From positions 1-33,937 of IMG/VR virus record IMGVR_UViG_3300006112_000958: a DNA stretch of 33,937 bases; one strand, 5' to 3'. This DNA is from a virus. The translations under genes and the position numbers were made by a program. The notes under the pieces are model-generated. The model searched no databases, was not told where the DNA came from, and saw nothing but the letters and a program-made list of their open reading frames with translations. The first letter of the stretch is position 1, and every line of letters begins with the position of its first letter. This document shows, one piece after another, positions 23,474-30,917 of the stretch.

Positions 23474-25189
23474 TTAAACTGCGGGTGCTGGGGCAGCACC
23501 GGGAGCGCCCATGCCGCTAGGCTGTGTTGCACCTGCCATGTTTGGACCACCAGCAGCACCTTGTGCTAAGGGTGCTGGTCCTAGAGCTTCTAAGTCAGCA
23601 TCAATACCACCCGGGCTTAGTCCAGTATTGCTGTTACGCAGAGATGGAGCTTCGGGTTGAGCAGATTCAACGTCACCACGCTCTTCAGAAAACATTTGTT
23701 CGTTTTCTGAAATTTCTTGCTCAGTCATACCTAAATAGCGTTTCATTAAGAAACGTTTGCTTAGATAAGGCAGTGGTTCTAACTGTACAAATGTATTAAT
23801 ACGTGCTTGGTCAATGTCAGCTTGACGATATTGTGCAAAGTTTTGTGGTTCATTGAACTGTAATTCAAACAGTGAGCCTTCAATATTAAAGCCTCTCCAA
23901 CGCATAAACAGCTTAAATTCTGCATCTAGTTTATCGGCAATCAAACTCTGCAGACGCATACAGTATTGGTTAAAACGCCATTCTTGTATGAGTGCTTGTC
24001 CCACACGACCGTCATTATAACCTTGACTGCCATCTTCGGCTGTGGTAGGCAAATAGCTACTGGGAATACGTAAACCGCGGAATAACTTGTTGGTAAAGAA
24101 GCGCAAGTCAGTAATTTCGCCTAGGTTTTGACCGCCGGGGAATACGTCTACGCTACTACCACGTCCATCAGCTGTTACTGGGAAGAAGTAGTCTTCGTTT
24201 TGACTCAATGGATTGTATGTAGCATCCATCATGTTTTGGCTACCAGATCCTGCACCTGTTTGTGTAGGAATACGACGTTGATGTATTTCGTTTTTAATAC
24301 GTTCAACAAACGCCATGGCCATATGACTTGGCATATTACCCACGTCAATTTTGAATACACGACGTTCTGGGGCACGTTGCACACGATAGATAATGATACT
24401 ATCTTCAAGCAATTCTTTTTGTTTGAAAACTTTAAAAATGTTTTCTAATACAGAGTTACCAAATGGCCAATATACATCTAAGCCTTCAGTTAAACTAATA
24501 TGAACTACGTGTTCAGCATTAATAACTGCTTCATTACGTGCATGACTAAAGCGTGAGCCACCACCAAATGGTGCTTGTGGTTGTGTGTATGCCCCACTAG
24601 GACCGCCTGTCTGTGGGTGATTTACATAGGTATCTGTTGTTGAAACTGCGGTAACAGTTAAGTTTTGGAAGTTAGGATTTAGATCTTTGATCAAATACTG
24701 TTCGGGCTTTTTACCTTCACCTTCGTTGACAATAACTTTGGTAACCTTAGACATTTCTGTCCAAAATAGTTTAAAGTTTTCTGGGTCACGGATGAATACT
24801 TGGTCGCCGTACTTGAATACGTTACGAACAATTTTGAATATACGTTTGTTAAATTCGTTAAGTGCTACCCATTGTTGCAGTTGCTCGTTAATGATTTTGA
24901 TTTCATTATCGCTGGGTTTGTCTTTGAATTTGATACGGAATGCTGTGTAGTTTTCTTGATTCTTTTGACTACAGAACTCAGCTAAAATATCTAGTGCAGC
25001 ATTGACTTCAGAGTCCATGTCCATTTGTTCGTATTGATTATAACGTTCAACACGATTTGGTTGACCAGTATAGACTTCAGGCAATTGACTTTGATAATTG
25101 CGGTAGCCAGGGTCTACAGCACGCCCGTTTCCTAGCGGACTTACGTTACTGGGTAAATTTGATGTCTTAAAATATTTGCGCCATGTCAT
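23474..25189 (-). CDS. 20: Portal vertex protein, gp20-like
   Basis: 571 residues (T4 gp20 is 524). Recognised by the N-terminal part (YRNYQSQLPEVYTGQPNRVERYNQYEQMDMD), the central FPGGQNLGEITDLRFFTNKLFRGLRIP and the YNPLSQNEDYFFPV step, all classic for gp20. Twelve copies form the ring through which DNA enters and to which the neck attaches. The C-terminus (~525-571) is an Ala/Pro/Gly-rich tail. The ATG overlaps the TGA of the GIY-YIG gene upstream (ATGA at 25186-25189), so its translation may now be coupled to that gene. Confidence 0.95.
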   Translation of the reverse strand: MTWRKYFKTSNLPSNVSPLGNGRAVDPGYRNYQSQLPEVYTGQPNRVERYNQYEQMDMDSEVNAALDILAEFCSQKNQENYTAFRIKFKDKPSDNEIKIINEQLQQWVALNEFNKRIFKIVRNVFKYGDQVFIRDPENFKLFWTEMSKVTKVIVNEGEGKKPEQYLIKDLNPNFQNLTVTAVSTTDTYVNHPQTGGPSGAYTQPQAPFGGGSRFSHARNEAVINAEHVVHISLTEGLDVYWPFGNSVLENIFKVFKQKELLEDSIIIYRVQRAPERRVFKIDVGNMPSHMAMAFVERIKNEIHQRRIPTQTGAGSGSQNMMDATYNPLSQNEDYFFPVTADGRGSSVDVFPGGQNLGEITDLRFFTNKLFRGLRIPSSYLPTTAEDGSQGYNDGRVGQALIQEWRFNQYCMRLQSLIADKLDAEFKLFMRWRGFNIEGSLFELQFNEPQNFAQYRQADIDQARINTFVQLEPLPYLSKRFLMKRYLGMTEQEISENEQMFSEERGDVESAQPEAPSLRNSNTGLSPGGIDADLEALGPAPLAQGAAGGPNMAGATQPSGMGAPGAAPAPAV

Positions 25190-25671
25190 ACAGAGTGTCC
25201 GTTTCTTCTACGAGTTTCCATCATTTTTTCTATTCGTTTTTGTTTATACACTGGATCTGCCCATAGATTTTTAACTGCATTTTTTATATTATTAGCATGA
25301 GTTTCTGCTTTAGGTAGTCTGTATTTTTGTTTATGGTCTTCGGTCCTAACTTTCCCCAAATTACCCTCACTAATGCGTTTTTTAGCAGATTCTGAATGTT
25401 TCCATCCTGGTTCTGCTACCCATCTTGTTATTTTTTTATTGTCGAGAACGCCGCCGTCAACTTTTCTTCCGTATTGTTTTATTAACTGATTTTCTAACTC
25501 GTATGCTTCTTTATTACTAAGTCCATCTTTAATTATAATACGTCTTTCGGGAGGAGGTATTTTTGTGTAAAGATGCTTTTCGCGAATCCTAGTTCCGCTA
25601 CCTTTACCAATATAATATGGCTGACCATCTTCGTTGATGTACTGATAAACGTAATATTTGTTGCCGGCCAT
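25186..25671 (-). CDS. GIY-YIG homing-endonuclease-like protein
   Basis: 161 residues. The N-terminal nuclease domain is clear: YYVYQYINEDGQPYYIGKGSGTRI (GIY and YIG motifs with the Arg that follows), then ELENQLIKQYGRK with the catalytic Glu. The C-terminal half (HSESAKKRISEGNLGK, DHKQKYRLPKAETHANNIKNAV) is of the NUMOD3-like DNA-binding type. It is a free-standing mobile gene between the tape-measure and portal genes, carries its own late promoter at 25693-25700 and ends by overlapping the portal start. It is related to the second such gene at 29349-29993. Confidence 0.88.
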   Translation of the reverse strand: MAGNKYYVYQYINEDGQPYYIGKGSGTRIREKHLYTKIPPPERRIIIKDGLSNKEAYELENQLIKQYGRKVDGGVLDNKKITRWVAEPGWKHSESAKKRISEGNLGKVRTEDHKQKYRLPKAETHANNIKNAVKNLWADPVYKQKRIEKMMETRRRNGHSV

Positions 25672-25686
25672 ATGATTTTCTCTCGT

Positions 25687-25704
25687 ATGCTATATTTATA
25701 GCAT
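25687..25704 (-). promoter_or_regulatory. Late promoter TATAAATA inside a palindrome
   Basis: The minus strand carries ATGCTATA AA TATAGCAT, an 8-base-pair inverted repeat with a 2-base loop whose centre is the perfect T4 late box TATAAATA (25693-25700). It lies 21 bases before the endonuclease ATG and 2 bases past the stop of the tape-measure gene. Confidence 0.7.
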
Positions 25705-25705
25705 T

Positions 25706-28189
25706 TTAAGATGAAGCGTGTAATATCTTTTCCGAAGTGGAGTGTTGATCTTTCATTACATCAATCATTTCTTCCAATTTGTCCAGCATGGAATTAAAAA
25801 TGGTATTCTTGTCCAAAGGTATAATCATTTCATTACCATGTAGACGTGCTGGATAACCCGATGATGGCCCAGAAACCATTGCACCGTCAGCCGCTGAAAC
25901 TTCAGCATGCATATGATCACCGGTATTGTTTTTACTTTTAGTAATATACTCATCTAGTATGTTAGTGAAACCCAGTTTTGACAGCTCTGCTTTATAATCT
26001 GCAGTTTGCTCAGGTTTATATCCCGGAATTTTAAAGTCTATGCCCAGTCCGCGCCCGTGTGGGTCTGGTGATTTATGTGCGTCAAAAATATCTGAATCGT
26101 TCAGTGCTGTAATTGTACTACCAGCAAACATAGGATCTGCTGCTAATTTATTAAGTTTGTCTTGTAGTGACTGCGATATTTTACCAGAACCTTGACGGCC
26201 ATTTACACCAAGTCCAGCTGGTATAGTAGGATCCACACCAGTAGCAGGTGCACCAGGTACATAACCACGACCTCTACCAGCGTTCTGGGTTCCGCCAAAG
26301 AAACCTTTAACTGCATTTTTAGCACCCTCTATCTGCGCTTGTGCAGCAGCTTGTGTTCCTTGACCACGACCCACTGGTGGAGTTCCCCCACCTCCTGCAC
26401 CCCCACCCCCACCGGGTACTGCTTTGAATCCAGCTTCTTTGAGTATTTTACCTGTTTGTTCTAAAATAGTTTTAGCAACATTGTGGAACCCTTGAAAATC
26501 AGTTAATACTTGATTCAAAGTTTTTTGAACTTCTAATTGAGTTTTCTGATTTTCTAAAACAGTTTTAGCATATTCTTCAGTAGCCCCGCCGGCGGTTTCA
26601 ACCGACTTTAACATCCGTGCCATTGTTTCGGCCGGATCGGCTTTTTCAAGTTTGGTATAGAATTCAATATTATTTTGTATACCCGCTGCTTGTTGGCCGT
26701 AGGCGCTATTAACCATTGCTGCTTGACCAATGGATTGCTCAGTCAAGCCAAATTGTTCTCTAATAGCGCCAGCATGCTTTTGGTTAATATCAATTAGCAT
26801 TCGGGCACTATCACCGGACTTGATATTAGTGTCGTTTACAACAGCAATGCCTTCGTTTAATGCCGCATATAAATCATCAGACTGGGATACTAGTTTAGCA
26901 TTTTCGCCTGTGACTGCGCCCAAACCATACATTTCGGCGGCGGCTTCTCTAGCACTTGGTGCCAACGTTGAAAGATAATATTGAAATTTTAAAAATGCGT
27001 CTGGGCCCGCAGCACGTAGTTTGGCATCAACTGCTGCTTGTATTGTTAATTTTTTTGCTTGTTCTTGCGCGGCTTTGGCGTTTTCACCAGTTATTGCACT
27101 AATTAATCTAGTGTTTTCAAGGTATTTGGCTGTCTGTTCAGCCAAGTTAGCATAGTCTGTTGATTGTTTTCTTTCATAGGTACCATACATGCCTAAGAAT
27201 TTAGCAGTACCATCTGCAACGTCGTCAATACTGTAACCAAGTTTAAGTAACTGTTTTATAGCGCCATCAGGAGCCATAAGAATACGACTGACCTGTTTAA
27301 ATGCTGAAACACCTTGTGTTGCAGTACCACCAAACTGTGATAGTCCTTCGGCATTTTCAGTAACAGCTTTCGAAAACTGCTCTAAGGTTAGGCCAGCATC
27401 AAGACTGCCTTGACGCAGACCCATAAAGCTGTCGGTAAAAACTATGCCAGCATTAGCGGCTCCCGAAAAAGCCTTAGTTGTACGTTGGATTTCTCTAACA
27501 GCCGCATCAATACCAGCTTTCTTTAGTTCAGTAAACGAATTGAAAAGTCCGCCAACTACTGGCAGTAGTGCCGCAACGGCAAGACTCAGTCCTGCAGTTT
27601 CTGGTGCTAGCAGGGCCATAGTAGTAGCTAATGCTGCACCTGCTGTGGTTACTCCTTGTACAACTTGGTTGGTACTGTCTGCACCAACCTTAGCAACATC
27701 GCCAAATGTACTGAAAGCATCCGCATTTGACTGTGTGCTGTTTATTAAACTCTTAGTAACATTTACACCCCAGCTGGCTACACTAGTAGCTACCGTACCA
27801 AGGCTGTCTAAAAGGAATTTGTCAGCAGCGCTACTCTTTGCTTGTCTAGCACGTTGTTCAACTTGTTCTTGTAGAGCACGTTTTCGTTTTTTATCAGCTT
27901 CGTCTAGAACTGCATCATCTAATTCTTCTAGAGATTCACGTAGACTAACAATAGACTGTGTTGACTGACCAATATTAACTCGACCACTTTTTAGGGCTTT
28001 GTCAAAACTGTTGAATTCATCTTCAACGTCGCGTACATCTCTTTTGAATCGACTGTTAAAGTATGTGTAGGCAGAACCTGCTTTGTCAACACCAACCGCT
28101 GCCGCTGACATCGATTTGCCAAGATCTTTTATGATGCCGGTTAGGTCTTGTATCGACGAGTTTAGTGAATCAATATCTGGAGTTGCCAT
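25706..28189 (-). CDS. Tail tape-measure-like protein with M15-type peptidase domain
   Basis: 827 residues. Residues ~1-130 are helical and charged; ~175-220 include a hydrophobic stretch (LSLAVAALLPVVGGLFNSF); more helix follows to ~570; a Gly-rich linker lies at ~590-610. Residues ~670-765 look like an M15 (VanY/endolysin) peptidase: HGRGLGID (His711, Asp718; HxxGxGxD) and DHMH (His759, His761). The end, GPSSGYPARLHGNEMIIPL, is a typical tape-measure C-terminus. Such proteins set tail length and may open the cell wall during DNA entry. The call is by pattern; a baseplate-hub protein with a lysin domain is the alternative. Confidence 0.72.
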   Translation of the reverse strand: MATPDIDSLNSSIQDLTGIIKDLGKSMSAAAVGVDKAGSAYTYFNSRFKRDVRDVEDEFNSFDKALKSGRVNIGQSTQSIVSLRESLEELDDAVLDEADKKRKRALQEQVEQRARQAKSSAADKFLLDSLGTVATSVASWGVNVTKSLINSTQSNADAFSTFGDVAKVGADSTNQVVQGVTTAGAALATTMALLAPETAGLSLAVAALLPVVGGLFNSFTELKKAGIDAAVREIQRTTKAFSGAANAGIVFTDSFMGLRQGSLDAGLTLEQFSKAVTENAEGLSQFGGTATQGVSAFKQVSRILMAPDGAIKQLLKLGYSIDDVADGTAKFLGMYGTYERKQSTDYANLAEQTAKYLENTRLISAITGENAKAAQEQAKKLTIQAAVDAKLRAAGPDAFLKFQYYLSTLAPSAREAAAEMYGLGAVTGENAKLVSQSDDLYAALNEGIAVVNDTNIKSGDSARMLIDINQKHAGAIREQFGLTEQSIGQAAMVNSAYGQQAAGIQNNIEFYTKLEKADPAETMARMLKSVETAGGATEEYAKTVLENQKTQLEVQKTLNQVLTDFQGFHNVAKTILEQTGKILKEAGFKAVPGGGGGAGGGGTPPVGRGQGTQAAAQAQIEGAKNAVKGFFGGTQNAGRGRGYVPGAPATGVDPTIPAGLGVNGRQGSGKISQSLQDKLNKLAADPMFAGSTITALNDSDIFDAHKSPDPHGRGLGIDFKIPGYKPEQTADYKAELSKLGFTNILDEYITKSKNNTGDHMHAEVSAADGAMVSGPSSGYPARLHGNEMIIPLDKNTIFNSMLDKLEEMIDVMKDQHSTSEKILHASS

Positions 28190-28211
28190 TAATTATTTGT
28201 TCCGTTTTTTA

Positions 28212-28227
28212 CCTATAAATATATAGG
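28212..28227 (+). promoter_or_regulatory. Late promoter TATAAATA for gp26-like gene, inside a palindrome
   Basis: CCTATA AATA TATAGG is an inverted repeat containing the perfect late box TATAAATA at 28214-28221, 35 bases before the gp26-like ATG. A TGGAAAT ribosome-site-like sequence lies between. Confidence 0.75.
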
Positions 28228-28238
28228 TATATCAATTA

Positions 28239-28245
28239 TATTTAT
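28239..28245 (-). promoter_or_regulatory. Late promoter-like box for the tape-measure gene
   Basis: Minus strand CCATAAATATAA lies 49 bases before the ATG at 28189. With the plus-strand box at 28214-28221 it makes this 67-base gap a divergent promoter; the two transcripts would overlap slightly. Confidence 0.6.
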
Positions 28246-28256
28246 GGAAATAAATC

Positions 28257-29096
28257 ATGGACCAAAAACCAATTAATCCCCTGTCTAAACACTTTAGACA
28301 ACCTGCAATCTACGCTAAATTACCCAGTATGGGCAGATTTTGGCCCGAGGGTTCTTTAGATCTCCCGGTTACAGGAGAAATCCCTGTGTACCCAATGACA
28401 GCTCGAGACGAAATAACTCTACGCACTCCCGACGCACTACTCAACGGACAAGGTGTAGTTGATGTTATTCAAAGTTGTTGCCCAAATATTAAAGATGCTT
28501 GGAAAATGCCCAGCATTGACGTAGATGCTGTGCTACTAAACATCCGTATCGCCAGCTACGGCGCATCGATGGATTTTGACACAAAATGTCCAAAGTGTGC
28601 CGAAGAAAATAGTTTTACAGTAGATATTGGTTCCTTAATTAGTCAAATTAACATGCCCAACTATGATACACCCATCGAAGTTGGTGGTTTAAAAATTACC
28701 CTAGCACCACAGGCCTACTTTGAAGTTAACAAAACCAATCAGTTAACATTTACTGAACAACAGATTATCAGAACTATTAACGATGATACGCTGAGTGAAG
28801 AAGAGAAAAAACAAAAATCTGATCAGTTCCTTAGCAAACTAATAGATCTTAATGTCAATATCTGTACCAGCAGTACCAGAGAAATTGCAACAGAAGATGG
28901 CACAGTTGTAACAGATAAAGAGTTTATTAGAGAGTTTTATAATGCTGCTGACTATAAAGTTATGCGTGTTGTACAAAAGACCCTAGAAGAAATCAGCAGT
29001 CAAATTGCAATCAAACCCCTGAATGCCCAATGTACATCATGTGAACAGGCCTATGATGTTCCCATGACATTCGATTATTCAAATTTTTTCGCCTAA
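28257..29096 (+). CDS. 26: Baseplate hub assembly protein, gp26-like
   Basis: 279 residues (T4 gp26 is 208). The segment PIYAKLPSMGRFWPEGSLDLP style start followed by PVYPMTARDEITLRTPDALLNG and VIQSCCPNIKDAWKMPSIDVDAVLLNIRIASYG is the hallmark of T4-type gp26-like baseplate proteins. Two CxxC pairs (Cys111/Cys114 in CPKC and Cys259/Cys262 in CTSC) could bind zinc. In T4 gp26 helps build the central hub of the baseplate. First gene of a short rightward unit under the late promoter at 28212-28227; the next gene follows after 5 bases, as in the T4 order 26-51. Confidence 0.9.
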   Translation: MDQKPINPLSKHFRQPAIYAKLPSMGRFWPEGSLDLPVTGEIPVYPMTARDEITLRTPDALLNGQGVVDVIQSCCPNIKDAWKMPSIDVDAVLLNIRIASYGASMDFDTKCPKCAEENSFTVDIGSLISQINMPNYDTPIEVGGLKITLAPQAYFEVNKTNQLTFTEQQIIRTINDDTLSEEEKKQKSDQFLSKLIDLNVNICTSSTREIATEDGTVVTDKEFIREFYNAADYKVMRVVQKTLEEISSQIAIKPLNAQCTSCEQAYDVPMTFDYSNFFA

Positions 29097-29101
29097 GGCT
29101 T

Positions 29102-29320
29102 TTGACATTAGATAACGAGCAAGTTGTCGATTACCTACAATCACTCGACAAAGAATCAAAAGCCATAAGGTCCGAAGCTCTAAGATTTGCCTGGCACATG
29201 CGGGGTGGACTTAGCTATGACGAAGCTATGATGTTGGGTCAACAAGAACGAGAAATCATCAGCAAGCTCATTAAAGATAATATCGAGACCACTAAGGAAT
29301 CGGGCCTACCCTTTTTCTAA
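29102..29320 (+). CDS. Small baseplate hub assembly protein (gp51 position)
   Basis: 72 residues from a TTG start at 29102, chosen because no ATG or GTG lies in the first 30 codons and the upstream gene ends 5 bases before; AAGG lies close upstream. Sequence ALRFAWHMRGGLSYDEAMMLGQQEREIISKLIKDN with a final SGLPFF is conserved-looking and helical. In T4 gene 51 (hub assembly catalyst) follows gene 26, and short proteins of this kind occupy that place in aquatic T4-type phages, so the role is inferred from position. It is far shorter than T4 gp51 (249 residues). Confidence 0.65.
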   Translation: MTLDNEQVVDYLQSLDKESKAIRSEALRFAWHMRGGLSYDEAMMLGQQEREIISKLIKDNIETTKESGLPFF

Positions 29321-29336
29321 AAAAACGGCAATCCAC

Positions 29337-29343
29337 ATAAATA
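29337..29343 (+). promoter_or_regulatory. Late promoter-like box immediately before the second GIY-YIG gene
   Basis: ACATAAATATCGTT leads into the ATG at 29349 with 5 bases between. There is no Shine-Dalgarno, so the transcript may be leaderless. Confidence 0.6.
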
Positions 29344-29348
29344 TCGTT

Positions 29349-29993
29349 ATGAATGATTTTTATGTTTACATGTATCTACGAGAAGACGGAACTCCTTATT
29401 ACGTAGGCAAAGGTAAAGGACGCCGCGCTTACCTCAATGGCCGCACCCCGCCAAAACCACCACAACTTGAACGTATAAAAATTGTTAAAGATAAGTTAAC
29501 CGAAAACGAAGCATTTACATTAGAGTGTAGGTTGATATCAGATTACGGTCGTAAAGATTTAGGTACAGGTATTTTACATAATCGTACAGATGGTGGGGAG
29601 GGTGTAGCAGGCAGGATAGCAACTACTGATTCTATTCAAAAAAGAATTGCCAAGAATACAGGAAAGAAACGTACACCCGAACAAAAACATCGAATGAGTG
29701 TAGCCCAAAAAGGTCGTAAAAAGATTGAATACACAGACGAACAGAAAGCTGAGATCTCTAAAAAAATATCAATTGCCCATAAAGGTAAACCCAAATCAGA
29801 AGAACACAAACAAAAACTATCAAAATATTTTACAGGAAGATCAAATGGACAACGCACAGAAGAAACTAAACAAAAGATGCGTAAACCCAAATCAGAAGAA
29901 CACAAAGCTAACATGCGTAAGCCAAAGTCTCCAGAACATATTAAAGCAATATTAGAAGCCAAAGCAAAAAAGAAACTTTTATCAATGAGTTAA
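29349..29993 (+). CDS. GIY-YIG homing-endonuclease-like protein with NUMOD3 repeats
   Basis: 214 residues. Nuclease domain: FYVYMYLREDGTPYYVGKGKGRRAY (GIY/YVG motifs and Arg), then FTLECRLISDYGRKD with the catalytic Glu. Residues ~90-214 hold about four NUMOD3-type helix units: RTPEQKHRMSVAQKGRKK, KAEISKKISIAHKGKPKSEEH, and KQKMRKPKSEEHKANMRKPKSPEH, with a direct KPKSEEHK repeat. These units bind DNA in phage homing endonucleases. It is inserted after the gp51-like gene, where T4 would carry gene 27. Its terminator hairpins at 29993-30040 follow at once. Its target is presumably a related phage lacking the gene. Confidence 0.9.
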   Translation: MNDFYVYMYLREDGTPYYVGKGKGRRAYLNGRTPPKPPQLERIKIVKDKLTENEAFTLECRLISDYGRKDLGTGILHNRTDGGEGVAGRIATTDSIQKRIAKNTGKKRTPEQKHRMSVAQKGRKKIEYTDEQKAEISKKISIAHKGKPKSEEHKQKLSKYFTGRSNGQRTEETKQKMRKPKSEEHKANMRKPKSPEHIKAILEAKAKKKLLSMS

Positions 29994-30040
29994 GATCACT
30001 GCGTGATCTGTTCTTTTCACTGCGTTCAAGAACATTTTTT
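29993..30040 (+). terminator. Twin hairpins ending the endonuclease gene
   Basis: The first hairpin is AGATCAC TGC GTGATCT (29993-30009), overlapping the stop codon. The second has GTTCTT / AAGAAC arms (30010-30033) and is followed by six T (30035-30040), making it a likely rho-independent terminator. Both loops contain the same TCACTGCGT string. Confidence 0.7.
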
Positions 30041-30083
30041 ATATCATTGATGTTTTTCAGTATCATCCAGATTAATCAGTCAC

Positions 30084-30108
30084 ACTTTGCCCAGGTAACG
30101 GGCAAAGT
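30084..30108. other. Strong 9-base-pair hairpin
   Basis: ACTTTGCCC and GGGCAAAGT pair perfectly around an AGGTAAC loop. No T tract follows on either strand, so it is not a terminator; it could be part of a structured RNA. Confidence 0.7.
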
Positions 30109-30241
30109 AAGAATTGTAGCATCATCCGAGTAGCACAATCACTTAGCGTTAGAGCAGTTACAGAGGCGGTTGTCCGGTACCTCGAGCTCCGTCTTTATAC
30201 AACGGCGGTTAATATCAAATACGCTAACATCTGATACCAAC

Positions 30242-30267
30242 GTGTGCTATCGCTAGCACGTCTTTTT
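30242..30267 (+). terminator. Rho-independent terminator in the gene-free region
   Basis: GTGCTA TCGC TAGCAC (30244-30259), extended by two G-T pairs, is followed by CTTTTTAG. It points rightward although no plus-strand gene lies between it and the previous terminator at 30010-30040, so it may end a ~200-base untranslated RNA. Confidence 0.65.
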
Positions 30268-30468
30268 AGCCTTATCTATCTCTTCAAACAATCAAACCGC
30301 GGCAATTAGCGATCTTGGTCCTGTTAAGGATACTGATTGAGTGCTTGCTACAGCGGCAAGTCTTCCGTCCCTCTTATCATCGAGTTGTCATGGGCACACG
30401 ATACTAAACCTGTGCGAGTCAATACTGTTTAATGGGTTTTACTGCGGTTAGACTTTGTGTCTGAAGAG

Positions 30469-30897
30469 TTAAATCTTGTTGATAATGTGTGAGCCATGTA
30501 CACGGACTTGTATGTGTCCGTTATAATAATCGTTTGTTTCTAATACTCTGCGAGCAAATTGTTCTCTCGCTTCAATATAACTACATTCTGATTTTGATTT
30601 ACAGTAATATAAAATTTCTCTTGTAAAGTTTTCAACACCCAGAGCTAGAATATCTTTTGTTAGTTCTGGGCTAGAGCCATAATAGGTTTGCCAATCTGAA
30701 TCTATTTTACCACGAATTTTCTTACGTTTCTTCTTACCATTTTTTAGTTTAACCATTTTGTAAGTGGTCTTGCTAAATTTTGCCAATTTTTTTCCAATAT
30801 ACTTCCTGCCAGATAAGTTATTTGTGATCAAATAAACAAATCCGACACAGTCTTCGGGTAGTGTTTCTACTTGAGAGTTTTCGTAAATCCATGACAT
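30469..30897 (-). CDS. GIY-YIG-type nuclease, conserved in T4-type phages
   Basis: 142 residues. GFVYLITNNLSGRKYIGKKLAKF holds the GIY-like and YIG motifs; basic KLKNGKKKRKKIRGK and SDWQTYYGSSPELTKDI follow; YCKSKSECSYIEAREQFARRVL has the Glu expected for metal binding. It lacks NUMOD repeats, which sets it apart from the two homing-endonuclease-like genes, and resembles the short conserved 'putative endonuclease' of T4-type phages, a resident rather than mobile gene. It is last in the gp46 operon, 20 bases after the second radical SAM gene. A repair or host-DNA breakdown role is possible. Confidence 0.75.
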   Translation of the reverse strand: MSWIYENSQVETLPEDCVGFVYLITNNLSGRKYIGKKLAKFSKTTYKMVKLKNGKKKRKKIRGKIDSDWQTYYGSSPELTKDILALGVENFTREILYYCKSKSECSYIEAREQFARRVLETNDYYNGHIQVRVHGSHIINKI

Positions 30898-30917
30898 GCT
30901 TAGTAGTTATCATCTTA

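Larger units (their letters stand above)
29994..30468. other. Hairpin-rich region without genes between convergent units
   Basis: No ORF with a usable start longer than about 30 codons is visible on either strand in these 475 bases. Besides the twin hairpins at its left end it holds inverted repeats at 30084-30108 (9 base pairs), 30143-30149 with 30221-30227 (7 base pairs, long range), 30242-30267 (terminator), 30319-30330, 30344-30360, 30394-30415 and 30450-30462. No tRNA T-arm, group I intron core or tmRNA ends are recognised. It may encode one or more small RNAs, or be debris from insertion of the endonuclease gene. Confidence 0.6.

Noticed and set aside
27444-27968. 174-codon plus-strand ORF inside the tape-measure gene
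   Set aside because: It is antisense to a clear coding region, has a low-complexity Ala/Val/Thr composition from reversed codons, and no ribosome site. The same reason excludes the many plus-strand ORFs in the fibre genes (for example 6278-6673 and 7661-7969).
30176-30189. Overlapping KpnI, XhoI and SacI sites (GGTACCTCGAGCTC) that look like a cloning polylinker
   Set aside because: The flanking sequence is not vector-like, and the string takes part in the natural inverted repeats of the region. Coincidence is more likely than contamination.
30080-30231. Plus-strand open stretch of about 50 codons through the hairpins
   Set aside because: It has no ATG, GTG or TTG start in frame and no ribosome site, and it runs through strong inverted repeats.
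29994-30468. tRNA, tmRNA or group I intron in the gene-free region
   Set aside because: No GTTCRANNC T-loop with a 5-base-pair stem, no tmRNA tag or ends, and no group I P7 core were found on either strand by eye.
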